Positions 1-6,128 of a DNA stretch of 22,511 bases are shown piece by piece. Every line of letters begins with the position of its first letter. The stretch's first letter is position 1. The DNA comes from a virus: IMG/VR virus record IMGVR_UViG_3300010883_024532, positions 1-22,511 of that record; one strand, given 5' to 3'. The notes beneath the pieces were generated by a model. The model was not told the origin of the DNA. It saw only the letters and a program-made list of their open reading frames with translations, and made no database searches. The translations under genes and the position numbers were made by a program.

Positions 1-498
1 AGTCTCTATCAGGTCAAGCTGGTTGCTGAACGACTTCGACTCAGCAATGGCTTCATCGCTGGACAGGAAAGTCATGTTCCTACTCTCCTGGAGAACTGTG
101 ATAAGCTTCGCAACAAGCGTGGCAACAAGAACAAGCCGTTCTTCCTGATTGTTGATAGTCTTCAGACCCTGGATGATGGGAAGTACACAGACGGCCACAT
201 CAATGGCCAATCCGCTAGACGCTCGTTGGGTATGATTACTGACTACTGCAAGGAGAACTTCTGTAACTCCATTGTCATCGGCCAGGTCAGCAAGTCTGGC
301 CAATTCTCCGGTAGCAACACTCTAAAGCACATGGTCGATTCCATGATGACCCTTACGGTCGAAGAGAAGGACCCTGACCTGCGAGGGTGCCGAGTCCTTA
401 GCATGGTCAAGAATCGCTTCGGTGGTTGCGGTGGCCACTTCTTCCTGGAACTTCGGAAGCGAGGCTTTAAGGAAGTTGCCCGGGTTTCGGCTGCATAA
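1..498 (+). CDS. RadA-like RecA-fold ATPase, C-terminal part (5' truncated by window edge)
   Basis: The reading frame is open from base 1 and ends at TAA 496-498, giving 165 visible residues. The Walker B-like strand FFLIVDSLQTL is at visible residues 47-57. GQVSKSGQFSGSNTLKHMVD (94-113) matches the RadA segment that reads GHVTKEG...GP..LEHMVD. The KNRFG motif (137-141), diagnostic of the RadA branch of RecA-like proteins, is intact. The Walker A motif and any zinc finger would lie upstream of the window. The protein ends about 24 residues after KNRFG, so the Lon-like C-terminal domain of bacterial RadA is absent. RadA acts on recombination intermediates (branch migration). A phage version probably serves replication or recombination; that role is inferred. 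The DNA here looks clearly richer in GC than most of the window. Confidence 0.82.
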   Translation, partial: SLYQVKLVAERLRLSNGFIAGQESHVPTLLENCDKLRNKRGNKNKPFFLIVDSLQTLDDGKYTDGHINGQSARRSLGMITDYCKENFCNSIVIGQVSKSGQFSGSNTLKHMVDSMMTLTVEEKDPDLRGCRVLSMVKNRFGGCGGHFFLELRKRGFKEVARVSAA

Positions 499-555
499 TT
501 ATATTTAATAGTAACTACCAATCATTAAGTTAACACTGGTATAAGGAGACTTGAC

Positions 556-831
556 ATGCCACGTAGGGTATATGTCCCAACACGTTCTAGAGGATATAGC
601 AATGGACGCTATTGGGAGAAAAAGGAATCCAATAGTGGATCATTCGAAGAGACTGATTTTTGTAATGACTGTGATGCCCTAACACTTCATAAGGACGGGC
701 AATGCCAGCTTTGTTACAATTTTAAATCCAGCAATGCTGATGAATCTAAGACCACCCTTAGTTACGACACCACTAGACAGGAAAATTACAAGAGTAAGAT
801 GCGCGCCAACAAAAATAAAGAGAAGCACTAA
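556..831 (+). CDS. Small zinc-ribbon-like protein, unknown function
   Basis: This 91-aa protein is preceded by a good ribosome binding site (ATAAGGAG, 541-548). It carries C36-x2-C39 and C50-x2-C53 with 10 residues between the pairs, the layout of a compact zinc ribbon. The N-terminus is basic (RRVYVPTRSRGYSNGRYW) and the C-terminus is lysine-rich, so nucleic-acid or protein binding is plausible. The family is not recognised. It lies 57 nt after the RadA-like gene and 10 nt before the next start, suggesting one transcript. The zinc site is inferred from cysteine spacing only. Confidence 0.65.
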   Translation: MPRRVYVPTRSRGYSNGRYWEKKESNSGSFEETDFCNDCDALTLHKDGQCQLCYNFKSSNADESKTTLSYDTTRQENYKSKMRANKNKEKH

Positions 832-841
832 GGAGACTATT

Positions 842-1135
842 ATGAGTGACAATGAATCCTCAGTAACAATCAATGACCTAATTGCCTGGCGCCTGAAGCA
901 AAAGCTAGAGGCTGCCCAGACTGAACAAGAGTATGAGCTCAGACTGGCACTACAAGACCTATACCATACAGGCAAGATTGATGTATTAATGGAAAGCGGA
1001 GAGATGAAATTCCAATATCGGTGTGATGACTTAGCAAATACGCAGACAGAAGATAGCAATATTGTAGAAACAAGTCTTTCTGAAACTAGCAATGCCCATG
1101 TTATTAATTGGTTCGGAGAAGATGAAGATGAATAG
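842..1135 (+). CDS. Hypothetical acidic small protein
   Basis: The start is set at ATG 842 because AAGGAG (830-835) lies just upstream. An in-frame ATG at 734 would overlap the preceding gene deeply and has no such site. The 97-aa product has a predicted helical middle (DLIAWRLKQKLEAAQTEQEY) and ends in the acidic run GEDEDE. No family is recognised. Its stop codon overlaps the start region of the next gene, which points to translational coupling. Confidence 0.6.
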   Translation: MSDNESSVTINDLIAWRLKQKLEAAQTEQEYELRLALQDLYHTGKIDVLMESGEMKFQYRCDDLANTQTEDSNIVETSLSETSNAHVINWFGEDEDE

Positions 1136-1322
1136 TAGTTATAACATTGAACATATTATCACTGACACACAGAGGTCACTACTTCAGGTAGTAACTGACC
1201 TTGATAATATCGCAGTCACCCTAACTAATCTGAAACAGCATCATCTGGCAAGTCATGTGGATATGGCTGCCCTTGAAGTGCACAACTACGTGAACGAACG
1301 ACTTATCCCGCCAGCACCATAA
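1128..1322 (+). CDS. Hypothetical 64-aa protein
   Basis: The best start is ATG 1128: GGAG at 1115-1118 gives a 9-nt spacer, and the gene overlaps the upstream stop by 8 nt. ATG 1122 is in the same frame and possible. The product (begins MNSSYNIEHIITD) looks like a small helical bundle with alternating Leu/Val/Ile and ends ERLIPPAP. No motif or family is recognised. It appears to be the last gene of the small RadA/zinc-ribbon cluster before a new promoter. Confidence 0.5.
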   Translation: MNSSYNIEHIITDTQRSLLQVVTDLDNIAVTLTNLKQHHLASHVDMAALEVHNYVNERLIPPAP

Positions 1323-1361
1323 AAAAAATAAATGCATTCTGGTGCAAATGTTCCCCAGGTA

Positions 1362-1370
1362 TGGTATAAT
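1362..1370 (+). promoter_or_regulatory. Extended -10 sigma-70-type promoter
   Basis: TGGTATAAT is a perfect TG-N-TATAAT extended -10 element. It lies 44 nt before the ATG of the 1414 gene in a gap between genes. No convincing TTGACA -35 box sits 17 nt upstream (the bases around 1342-1347 are GTGCAA), which is normal for extended -10 promoters. It suggests recognition by unmodified host RNA polymerase, perhaps early or middle expression. Confidence 0.5.
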
Positions 1371-1413
1371 AATACTATAAGACAAAGGGGAATGGACCCC
1401 AGGGAGAGAGAAT

Positions 1414-1686
1414 ATGCTACGAGGAATCCTTAACGACCTTCTGGACATGGATGAGAATGACCTTCGGGAGTTGAACAATGCATGTGTGTCACAGCTCAAG
1501 GCTATGCGGTCTCGTAAATCGGCGCTAAATCGGCATGTCTTTAAGACTGGTGATCGCGTAACCTGGAACGGCCGACGAGGAAATCAGGTCGGTACGATCG
1601 TTCGAGTCAAGCGTAAGAAGGCAATCTGTGATGCCGGTGCCGGTCGTAACTGGGACGTTCCACTGGGCATGCTGTCTGCAGCCTAA
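1414..1686 (+). CDS. Small SH3/KOW-like beta-barrel protein
   Basis: This 90-aa protein has the ribosome binding site GGGAG (1402-1406) before ATG 1414. Residues 1-36 are helical (NDLLDMDENDLRELNNACVS). Residues 43-90 contain GDRVTWNGRRGNQVGTIVRV, then basic and glycine-rich residues ending VPLGMLSAA, which reads as a small five-stranded SH3/KOW-type barrel. Similar helix-plus-barrel proteins are common, uncharacterised genes in T4-like phages. Nucleic-acid binding is plausible but unproven. It is preceded by its own extended -10 promoter and followed by the structured repeat region. Confidence 0.6.
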   Translation: MLRGILNDLLDMDENDLRELNNACVSQLKAMRSRKSALNRHVFKTGDRVTWNGRRGNQVGTIVRVKRKKAICDAGAGRNWDVPLGMLSAA

Positions 1687-1687
1687 T

Positions 1688-1785
1688 TGACAGGGCTGAC
1701 AGATGGGGCCTGACAGAGGCATATAGGGGGCCTATATAGATGGCCCCTGAAACAGCCCACCTAAGGCCCCTCTAGACGGCCCCTT
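1688..1785 (+). repeat. Structured GGGGCC/GGCCCC repeat region
   Basis: Directly after the 1414 gene, TGACAG occurs three times (1688, 1697, 1711). G-rich motifs (GGGGCC 1705-1710, GGGGGCC 1726-1732) are followed by three GGCCCC motifs (1742, 1765, 1778) that can pair with them. Inside the set is a perfect 7-bp inverted repeat, ATATAGG 1721-1727 with CCTATAT 1731-1737. No T-run follows, so it is not a classic intrinsic terminator. It could be a structured RNA, a transcript-end or processing element, or a replication-associated site. The rest of 1786-1922 holds only the hairpin listed separately. Confidence 0.5.
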
Positions 1786-1870
1786 GCATACTCACTGGAG
1801 CCTACTGGGGAAGGCCGACCTTTACCCCTTTACACATTATTCTCGAGAGCAAATTAGAGTTCGGCAGCGT

Positions 1871-1895
1871 TTGCCCTCTTTTTTTAAGAGGGCAA
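1871..1895. other. Perfect 10-bp inverted repeat with T5 loop
   Basis: TTGCCCTCTT (1871-1880) and AAGAGGGCAA (1886-1895) pair perfectly around a TTTTT loop. The structure ends 28 nt before the ATG at 1923. There is no T-run after the stem on either strand, so ordinary intrinsic termination is unlikely. It may be a 5' leader hairpin or an operator. Confidence 0.55.
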
Positions 1896-1922
1896 GTTAG
1901 TATAAGCGAGAGAAGATAAAAA

Positions 1923-2657
1923 ATGACAAGCAAAGATAGTAATTTTCCAAGTCCATATGAAAAGCAGTTAGGGTTTAGAGAATCCACAAAATATGACCAA
2001 CACCTACAAGAAGCCGCAAGACATTTTTTAAACTGGGCATACACAAGGCTCTTTAGAGATGAACCACTACATACACCGTTAAGTGGAATAGAAAGGCGAA
2101 GCTTTCAGCGGGTTGTGGAATACGCCGCACAGTCATCAATCCCCCAAGGGCAAGAACGGCGCCTTTATACTGCGAGATATTGTACTCCCACGTATATTCA
2201 GGCATGGCAAACAAATGAATTACAACGCTATGATAGCTACTCACACAACTCCGTCACAGGTGAACACCCATTTACCAAACAAAATACGAGAGAAAAGTGT
2301 TTGGAACTAGTCAGGGACTATGTGGGTATTGTCTTTAGGGAGAATAAGGAAGGTGAGCACAAGCTAATGCAGCTTCTAAATAAAGAGCAATACGCAGTCA
2401 AGCGCCTTAAGACAATATTATGTAAAGGAGCAACAACAGTATTGGCTCTAAGAGGAGATGAAGCGCAGATAATTGGTGGGGTGTTCAATCGGTCTGCATG
2501 GCTAGGGTTTAATCCCATTAACGAAGAGAGAGATGATGTCCCACGAACCAAATTGGTAGGGTGGGAACGATATACACGTTGTCCGGGACCTGGATTATGG
2601 GACAGAGAAACACAACAATGGGTTAAACCATGGAGAAATTCTTGCATAAGTCCCTAA
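1923..2657 (+). CDS. Unknown 244-aa protein
   Basis: The gene follows a hairpin leader, with GAGAGAAG about 10 nt before the ATG acting as a loose ribosome binding site. The sequence is soluble-looking, with helical stretches (LQEAARHFLNWAYTRLF; LMQLLNKEQYAVKRLKTIL) and a C-terminal region rich in Trp, Pro and Gly (VGWERYTRCPGPGLWDRE). No signal peptide, membrane segment or known catalytic motif could be assigned. ALRGDE near residue 175 is not sufficient for any family call. It stands alone, with non-coding gaps on both sides. A phage-specific enzyme or host-takeover protein is possible, but nothing supports a specific function. Confidence 0.6.
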   Translation: MTSKDSNFPSPYEKQLGFRESTKYDQHLQEAARHFLNWAYTRLFRDEPLHTPLSGIERRSFQRVVEYAAQSSIPQGQERRLYTARYCTPTYIQAWQTNELQRYDSYSHNSVTGEHPFTKQNTREKCLELVRDYVGIVFRENKEGEHKLMQLLNKEQYAVKRLKTILCKGATTVLALRGDEAQIIGGVFNRSAWLGFNPINEERDDVPRTKLVGWERYTRCPGPGLWDRETQQWVKPWRNSCISP

Positions 2658-2672
2658 ATGATGTGTTCTCAG

Positions 2673-2701
2673 TGCTCGAAAAATTCTCAGAGCAGTTTTT
2701 T
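2673..2701 (+). terminator. Weak intrinsic terminator candidate
   Basis: TGCTC (2673-2677) can pair with GAGCA (2690-2694), followed by G and a run of six T (2696-2701), 16 nt after the stop of the 1923 gene. The stem is only 5 bp with a 12-nt loop, so the call is tentative. Confidence 0.3.
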
Positions 2702-2763
2702 AAACATAGCAGCAGTTATTGTGTACAATTTGCATAGACCTTATAGCTATTTAATTCACAAGC

Positions 2764-3219
2764 ATGGATGGTCTTGGTAAATTTATGAATGATAATAAAA
2801 AATATACACCAATTGTTACGTTTGATTTTGACGATACATTAACTGAAACACAATGGGACAACAACGATGAATGTTACAAGTTTGTTGGTCCCAACAAGTC
2901 AACGCTTGCATTTCTACGAAAGCATCTTCGGGATGGGGATGTTGTGCATATAGTAACAAGTCGGCAAGGGCCTGAAATGGATCCCGATGGTCGTGTGAAT
3001 ACAGGCGGCCAACCTAGCGTTGCCGAGTTTCTGCTTGAGCACTTGGTTGATAGTGATCGCCGAAAAATCGCAGGTGTTCATTATGCCCCGGGTCCCAAGA
3101 CTGATATATTAAATGAACTTAACTCTAGTAAACATTATGATGATGACTCTTGCGTATTGGAGGCGTTACCATCTAGTTGTGTTGGTGTTCAAGTTAAAAC
3201 ATTACATCAACTAGATTGA
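2764..3219 (+). CDS. HAD-superfamily phosphatase-like protein
   Basis: This is a 151-aa protein with the HAD motifs in order. Motif I is VTFDFDDTLT with D21, D23 and T25. Motif II is IVTSR (T65, S66). Motif III is probably K112 in GPKTDIL. Motif IV is the acidic group D126-D128 in KHYDDD. HAD enzymes form a phospho-aspartate on the first Asp and remove phosphates from nucleotides, sugars or DNA ends. The small size and lack of a large cap resemble phage HAD proteins of the nucleotidase/polynucleotide phosphatase type, but the substrate is not readable. ATG 2788 (MNDNKKYTP) is an equally possible start, since neither ATG has a good ribosome binding site. Gaps of about 100 nt upstream and 230 nt downstream isolate the gene. 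Confidence 0.75.
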   Translation: MDGLGKFMNDNKKYTPIVTFDFDDTLTETQWDNNDECYKFVGPNKSTLAFLRKHLRDGDVVHIVTSRQGPEMDPDGRVNTGGQPSVAEFLLEHLVDSDRRKIAGVHYAPGPKTDILNELNSSKHYDDDSCVLEALPSSCVGVQVKTLHQLD

Positions 3220-3324
3220 CCTTATAATATATACCTCTAAGCACTGAACAATCATGCATTGGGCGCGGCTGGGCAAGATAAAAGGGGCATCTACGTGGTC
3301 CTGTCTTTTAATTTTCTAAATTAT

Positions 3325-3362
3325 TTAGCGGGAGAGGGGTCCTAAGGACCTCGATTCGCTAA
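3325..3362. other. Two-tier hairpin in the gap 3220-3453
   Basis: TTAGCG (3325-3330) pairs with CGCTAA (3357-3362). Inside it, 3336-3342 pairs with 3346-3352 (core GGTCC/GGACC, one G.T pair) around a TAA loop. The structure sits in a 234-nt stretch without genes between the HAD gene and the 3454 gene. No tRNA T-arm consensus (GGTTCRA) is present. Nothing else clear is seen in the gap, apart from an AT-rich stretch just before the downstream ribosome binding site. Confidence 0.45.
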
Positions 3363-3453
3363 TCACATTGAATTTTTGTTTACTTATCATTTGCTTTTAT
3401 CTTAAATGTATATTTAATATTATGTCTATATCGTTTCCTAAGGAAAACCTATA

Positions 3454-4500
3454 ATGAAAAAACTGTCAAGGCTCGGACTTAGAAGCCTAATTTTAAAAGA
3501 AGCAAGAAAAACCCGCTCGAGATCTAAGCCCCATCACTCATTAATGGATATAATGTTTGAGCAAGATGAAGGTAAGGCTGAAGAGTCTGGTGATAAAGAA
3601 GATAACAGTCAGTTTACAGGAGAGTACAAAGGCGACTCAGTTGACAAGGGAACAAACGTAAAAGATGTTGACCCCGTTGAAATTGCAAATCAACTTCTTT
3701 CAGGCGATGATGATTCTCCTATTGTACAATCATCAAAAGGCAATTGGTTTGAATACGACGGCGCAAAAGCCAAGACATGGATTGAAAATTTAGGGCCTGA
3801 TGTTTTTGTTGCAAGACTTAAAGTCCTAGCATCTAAAGTTCCTGCTAGTGGAATTCCAAAAAGTAAAATGCCGTTCTTACCTGGACCAGATGATGCCTCA
3901 GGAACCTTCGAAGAAGTTGAGGATGCCCTTACACCGGGCGGCAAAATGAATATTGACTTTATGGAAGAGGGTGCAATACAAAAGGGTCTACAGCATTTAA
4001 TGGAAAAAACCCCTCCTCCGGCGCCCAATAAATTTAAGGGATATGATCCAGGTCTTGATAAAGGCCAGGCAGCCGATTATCTAACTGCTGGTCTTAATGA
4101 TGGTAATGACGACGATGATGTTGTTACTATTAGTAAGGGGGGCAAAGTAAATGCTTCATCCGCTGTTCCAACTCAGTCAAATATCCTTATCTATAAATCA
4201 ATGGGGTTTGCCGTGGATGGAATGTCTGGAGGGGACCTCGGCGCGTGGGCTAGTACGGATGATGAAATTTTAGATGGTCATCATCGCTGGGCTGCCACTA
4301 TGCTCAATGCACCAGATGCAGATATTACTACCGCCGGAAAGGTCGATTTAAATGCTACCGGTGATAAACAAGAAATGTTAATGTACCTTACTGCCTTGGG
4401 CAATGCCTTGGGTAATGCAACTAAGACAGAATCCAGAGTAAGACATCCTAAGGATGATCTTATAATGGAAAGATGGAAAAAGCTTGCTGGTATTCTTTAG
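3454..4500 (+). CDS. ParB/sulfiredoxin-like domain protein with phage-type N-terminal motif
   Basis: The ATG at 3454 is preceded by AAGGA (3440-3444). The 348-aa protein has three parts. Residues 1-17 are basic/hydrophobic (MKKLSRLGLRSLILKEA). Residues 30-230 are an acidic, Gly/Asp/Pro-rich low-complexity region. Residues 235-320 resemble the ParB N-terminal/sulfiredoxin fold, with VPTQSNILIYKS and then EILDGHHRWAATML (DGHHRWAA 274-281, matching the GxxRxxA signature). The C-terminus ends MERWKKLAGIL. ParB-like folds bind CTP/ATP or act as nucleases, but the activity here is unknown. The acidic linker and terminal motifs recall head-associated phage proteins. A packaged DNA-binding or modifying protein is a guess. 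Confidence 0.6.
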   Translation: MKKLSRLGLRSLILKEARKTRSRSKPHHSLMDIMFEQDEGKAEESGDKEDNSQFTGEYKGDSVDKGTNVKDVDPVEIANQLLSGDDDSPIVQSSKGNWFEYDGAKAKTWIENLGPDVFVARLKVLASKVPASGIPKSKMPFLPGPDDASGTFEEVEDALTPGGKMNIDFMEEGAIQKGLQHLMEKTPPPAPNKFKGYDPGLDKGQAADYLTAGLNDGNDDDDVVTISKGGKVNASSAVPTQSNILIYKSMGFAVDGMSGGDLGAWASTDDEILDGHHRWAATMLNAPDADITTAGKVDLNATGDKQEMLMYLTALGNALGNATKTESRVRHPKDDLIMERWKKLAGIL

Positions 4501-4515
4501 GGTTTAGGGACAAAA

Positions 4516-4947
4516 ATGCAATATATTAGCAATGACAAAATAAAAAGATTAATTTTAGAAGCCACCGGTGAAGAAGAAGAGGTGGTAACCAATATTGATG
4601 TCGAAGCTGTAGAAGACGTCTGGGGCGGAGATCTAGAGGGAGAAGATAGAAATCTTGTTAAACCCTTAGATCATGCGGAAGCAGCAGGTTCTGAGCCCAC
4701 AACAAAAAATCCAGAGTCGTTGGATCCAGCTAGCCCTATTCTTGCAAAAGAATCGTTCGGTCTAAGAATATATTACTCTAAGAGTGATTTGGGCAGGCCC
4801 CACGTGCTTCCTAAAAGTCTCAATAAGGAATACTACAATATGTATGTGGAAGGCAATCTAAGGGCTGCTAAGATGCTTATTGAATCACACCTAAACAGAA
4901 AATTTTCAGGATGGGTAGACTACGAATGGACAACCATAAAAGGGTAA
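4516..4947 (+). CDS. Hypothetical acidic protein with N-terminal LxLIxEA motif
   Basis: This 143-aa protein starts 15 nt after the previous stop, with only AGGGA as a weak ribosome binding site. The N-terminus MQYISNDKIKRLILEA resembles that of the upstream protein. It is followed by a strongly acidic, probably disordered segment (residues 17-75). A compact C-terminal part (residues 80-143) contains FGLRIYYSKSDLGRP and ends FSGWVDYEWTTIKG. No family is recognised. The shared N-terminal motif and the operon position suggest it belongs to the same virion or assembly group as the 3454 protein; that is inference. Confidence 0.6.
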   Translation: MQYISNDKIKRLILEATGEEEEVVTNIDVEAVEDVWGGDLEGEDRNLVKPLDHAEAAGSEPTTKNPESLDPASPILAKESFGLRIYYSKSDLGRPHVLPKSLNKEYYNMYVEGNLRAAKMLIESHLNRKFSGWVDYEWTTIKG

Positions 4948-4953
4948 ACTGGC

Positions 4954-5274
4954 ATGACCTCCGACGAATATAGGGATCTAACTAGAGATTTTTTTAAAAA
5001 GACGAGCGATGTGAAGCCTGGTCCAGGCAAATACTTACGTGAACAACTGGCCCCTGCAGCTCCGGTCTCTGGTGATGTTAAACCATTCAGTGATAGTCTT
5101 CGTATCATTGATGTTGATAATGATGAACGTGTTGATGTTGTAATTACTACAGACTATGATATGGTTACACTCCGATTTGGTAGCTCAATGTCTATTAATT
5201 TAAACGCACGTGATGCTCAGGCTCTCGCAGCCGTTCTTCATAACGCCTCTATTGCTTTGGACAACGACTACTAG
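4954..5274 (+). CDS. Hypothetical 106-aa protein
   Basis: It starts 6 nt after the preceding stop, in the same operon. The N-terminal third is charged (DEYRDLTRDFFKKTSDVKPG). The C-terminal half alternates strands and one helix: VDVVITTDYDMVTLRFGSSM, then SINLNARDAQALAAVLHNAS. This is a small alpha/beta layout often seen in uncharacterised phage proteins. No catalytic motif is visible. Its TAG stop overlaps the stop of the convergent J-domain gene: the palindrome CTAG (5271-5274) ends both genes. Confidence 0.55.
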   Translation: MTSDEYRDLTRDFFKKTSDVKPGPGKYLREQLAPAAPVSGDVKPFSDSLRIIDVDNDERVDVVITTDYDMVTLRFGSSMSINLNARDAQALAAVLHNASIALDNDY

Positions 5275-5840
5275 CCTTCTCTGGATTTTTTCCACTCTTT
5301 AAATTTGTCCATATCAACTTTAAGTAGCTTGAGGATGTTCTCTCTTTCTTTTGGCATCTGTTGGTTGCTTGTTCCCCACATCCACTTAACGGTTTGCCGT
5401 TTATTATTTAATTGCTGCCGCCTTAAACTAATGTGGGTTGTTAGGCCTTCCTTGTTCTTATTATCTATTTCGTATTCTATGTCGTGTTCGTGCGCCGCTC
5501 TAAATAGTGTAACAATATCCCCACATTCATATGCGGCTTGGATTGCTTTAAATTCTTTATCGCTATTGCCTGTGATATCTGGGTGAGTTTTTAATACTAA
5601 CGACTTGTGCAATCCTTTTAAAAATTTGATATCTGACGTTATTTTATTGTTATTGTTATATTCTTTTGTAAGTTTTTTCATATCACGATTCATGATTAAG
5701 AATTCTAGTTCTAATTTGAATTCATTATTAAATTGACTCTCAAACTTTACATCCAGTTCTTCGAACTCTTCTTCCTCTAGGGATAACACTTCTACCAAAT
5801 GTGTTATAATTTTAAATGATCGCTTTTTATCATTTGACAT
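5271..5840 (-). CDS. J-domain (DnaJ-like) protein
   Basis: This 189-aa protein is on the minus strand. The J-domain signature lies in the middle: LHKSLVLKTHPDITGN with H86-P87-D88, then KEFKAIQAAYECGDIVTLFR, as in phage J-domain proteins. The HPD tripeptide stimulates ATP hydrolysis by Hsp70/DnaK, so the protein probably recruits host DnaK to phage substrates. The region before it (15-80) is acidic and helical. There are no DnaJ zinc-finger or C-terminal substrate domains. ATG 5840 is chosen as start. A longer in-frame reading from a TTG at 5984 would add a hydrophobic 48-aa stretch, but it would overlap the divergent gene at 5877. Gene end overlaps the convergent 4954 gene by 4 nt. Confidence 0.75.
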   Translation of the reverse strand: MSNDKKRSFKIITHLVEVLSLEEEEFEELDVKFESQFNNEFKLELEFLIMNRDMKKLTKEYNNNNKITSDIKFLKGLHKSLVLKTHPDITGNSDKEFKAIQAAYECGDIVTLFRAAHEHDIEYEIDNKNKEGLTTHISLRRQQLNNKRQTVKWMWGTSNQQMPKERENILKLLKVDMDKFKEWKKSREG

Positions 5841-5843
5841 ATC

Positions 5844-5851
5844 TATAAATA
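5844..5851 (+). promoter_or_regulatory. T4-type late promoter octamer TATAAATA
   Basis: An exact TATAAATA lies in the 36-nt gap between two divergent genes, 33 nt before ATG 5877. T4 late promoters consist of this -10 octamer alone, read by gp55 with gp33 and the sliding clamp. The spacing fits a start site plus leader. Confidence 0.55.
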
Positions 5852-5876
5852 TTCTTGGTATAAGCGTCAAAAGATA

Positions 5877-6128
5877 ATGAAAGATAAAAAAACAAAATTT
5901 GTATGTTCTATTTATAATGATAGACCCCAACCATGCATAGGGTATCCATGGAATGAGGCTAACCAGATATTTAATGACTGTCAATTTTATGAAGAAGGAG
6001 CTAAGCTTTTAACAATGAAAGAAGTTTTAAAAAATAAAACAGATAAAGAAATAAGCGACTACTGTGTAAGCTGCGGGCAATGTTGCTTTTTTGGTCGAGC
6101 CAAATGCTCTAAATTGAGTGTCATTTAA
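5877..6128 (+). CDS. Cys-rich YkgJ-like metal-binding protein with motifs in permuted order
   Basis: This is an 83-aa protein. The first half carries C10-S-I-Y-N-D-R-P-x-x-C20-x-x-Y-P-W followed by C35 (IFNDCQF). This matches the second half of the YkgJ/UPF0153 putative zinc- or iron-chelating family. The last 20 residues carry CVSCGQCC (C63, C66, C69, C70) and C77, which in that family normally come first. The frame is open back to 5838, but no CxxCGxCC lies upstream, so the order is real in this sequence. All eight motif cysteines are present and a metal site could still form. The function of the family is unknown. A late promoter octamer precedes the gene. The next gene starts directly after its stop. 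Confidence 0.65.
   Translation: MKDKKTKFVCSIYNDRPQPCIGYPWNEANQIFNDCQFYEEGAKLLTMKEVLKNKTDKEISDYCVSCGQCCFFGRAKCSKLSVI

Noticed and set aside
243-521. Minus-strand frame opposite the RadA-like gene
   Set aside because: The plus strand carries the conserved KNRFG and Walker B-type motifs; the reverse frame is basic and motif-free.
679-1092. Minus-strand 137-codon frame
   Set aside because: Covers two plus-strand genes with good ribosome binding sites; hydrophobic but no start signal or family.
1688-1785. CRISPR-like or tandem-repeat array
   Set aside because: Repeats are only 6-7 nt, irregularly spaced, with no constant repeat-spacer pattern.
3220-3453. Possible tRNA in the gap after the HAD gene
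   Set aside because: No T-arm GGTTCRA consensus and no 7-bp acceptor pairing at tRNA distance; only a two-tier hairpin is seen.
3690-4028. Minus-strand frame opposite the ParB-like gene
   Set aside because: Composition mirrors the Gly/Asp/Pro-rich plus-strand linker; no start signal.
5841-5984. Longer J-domain protein starting at a TTG at 5984 with a hydrophobic N-terminus
   Set aside because: The extension overlaps the divergent Cys-rich gene, uses a rare start without ribosome binding site, and reads as the reverse of that gene's coding region.
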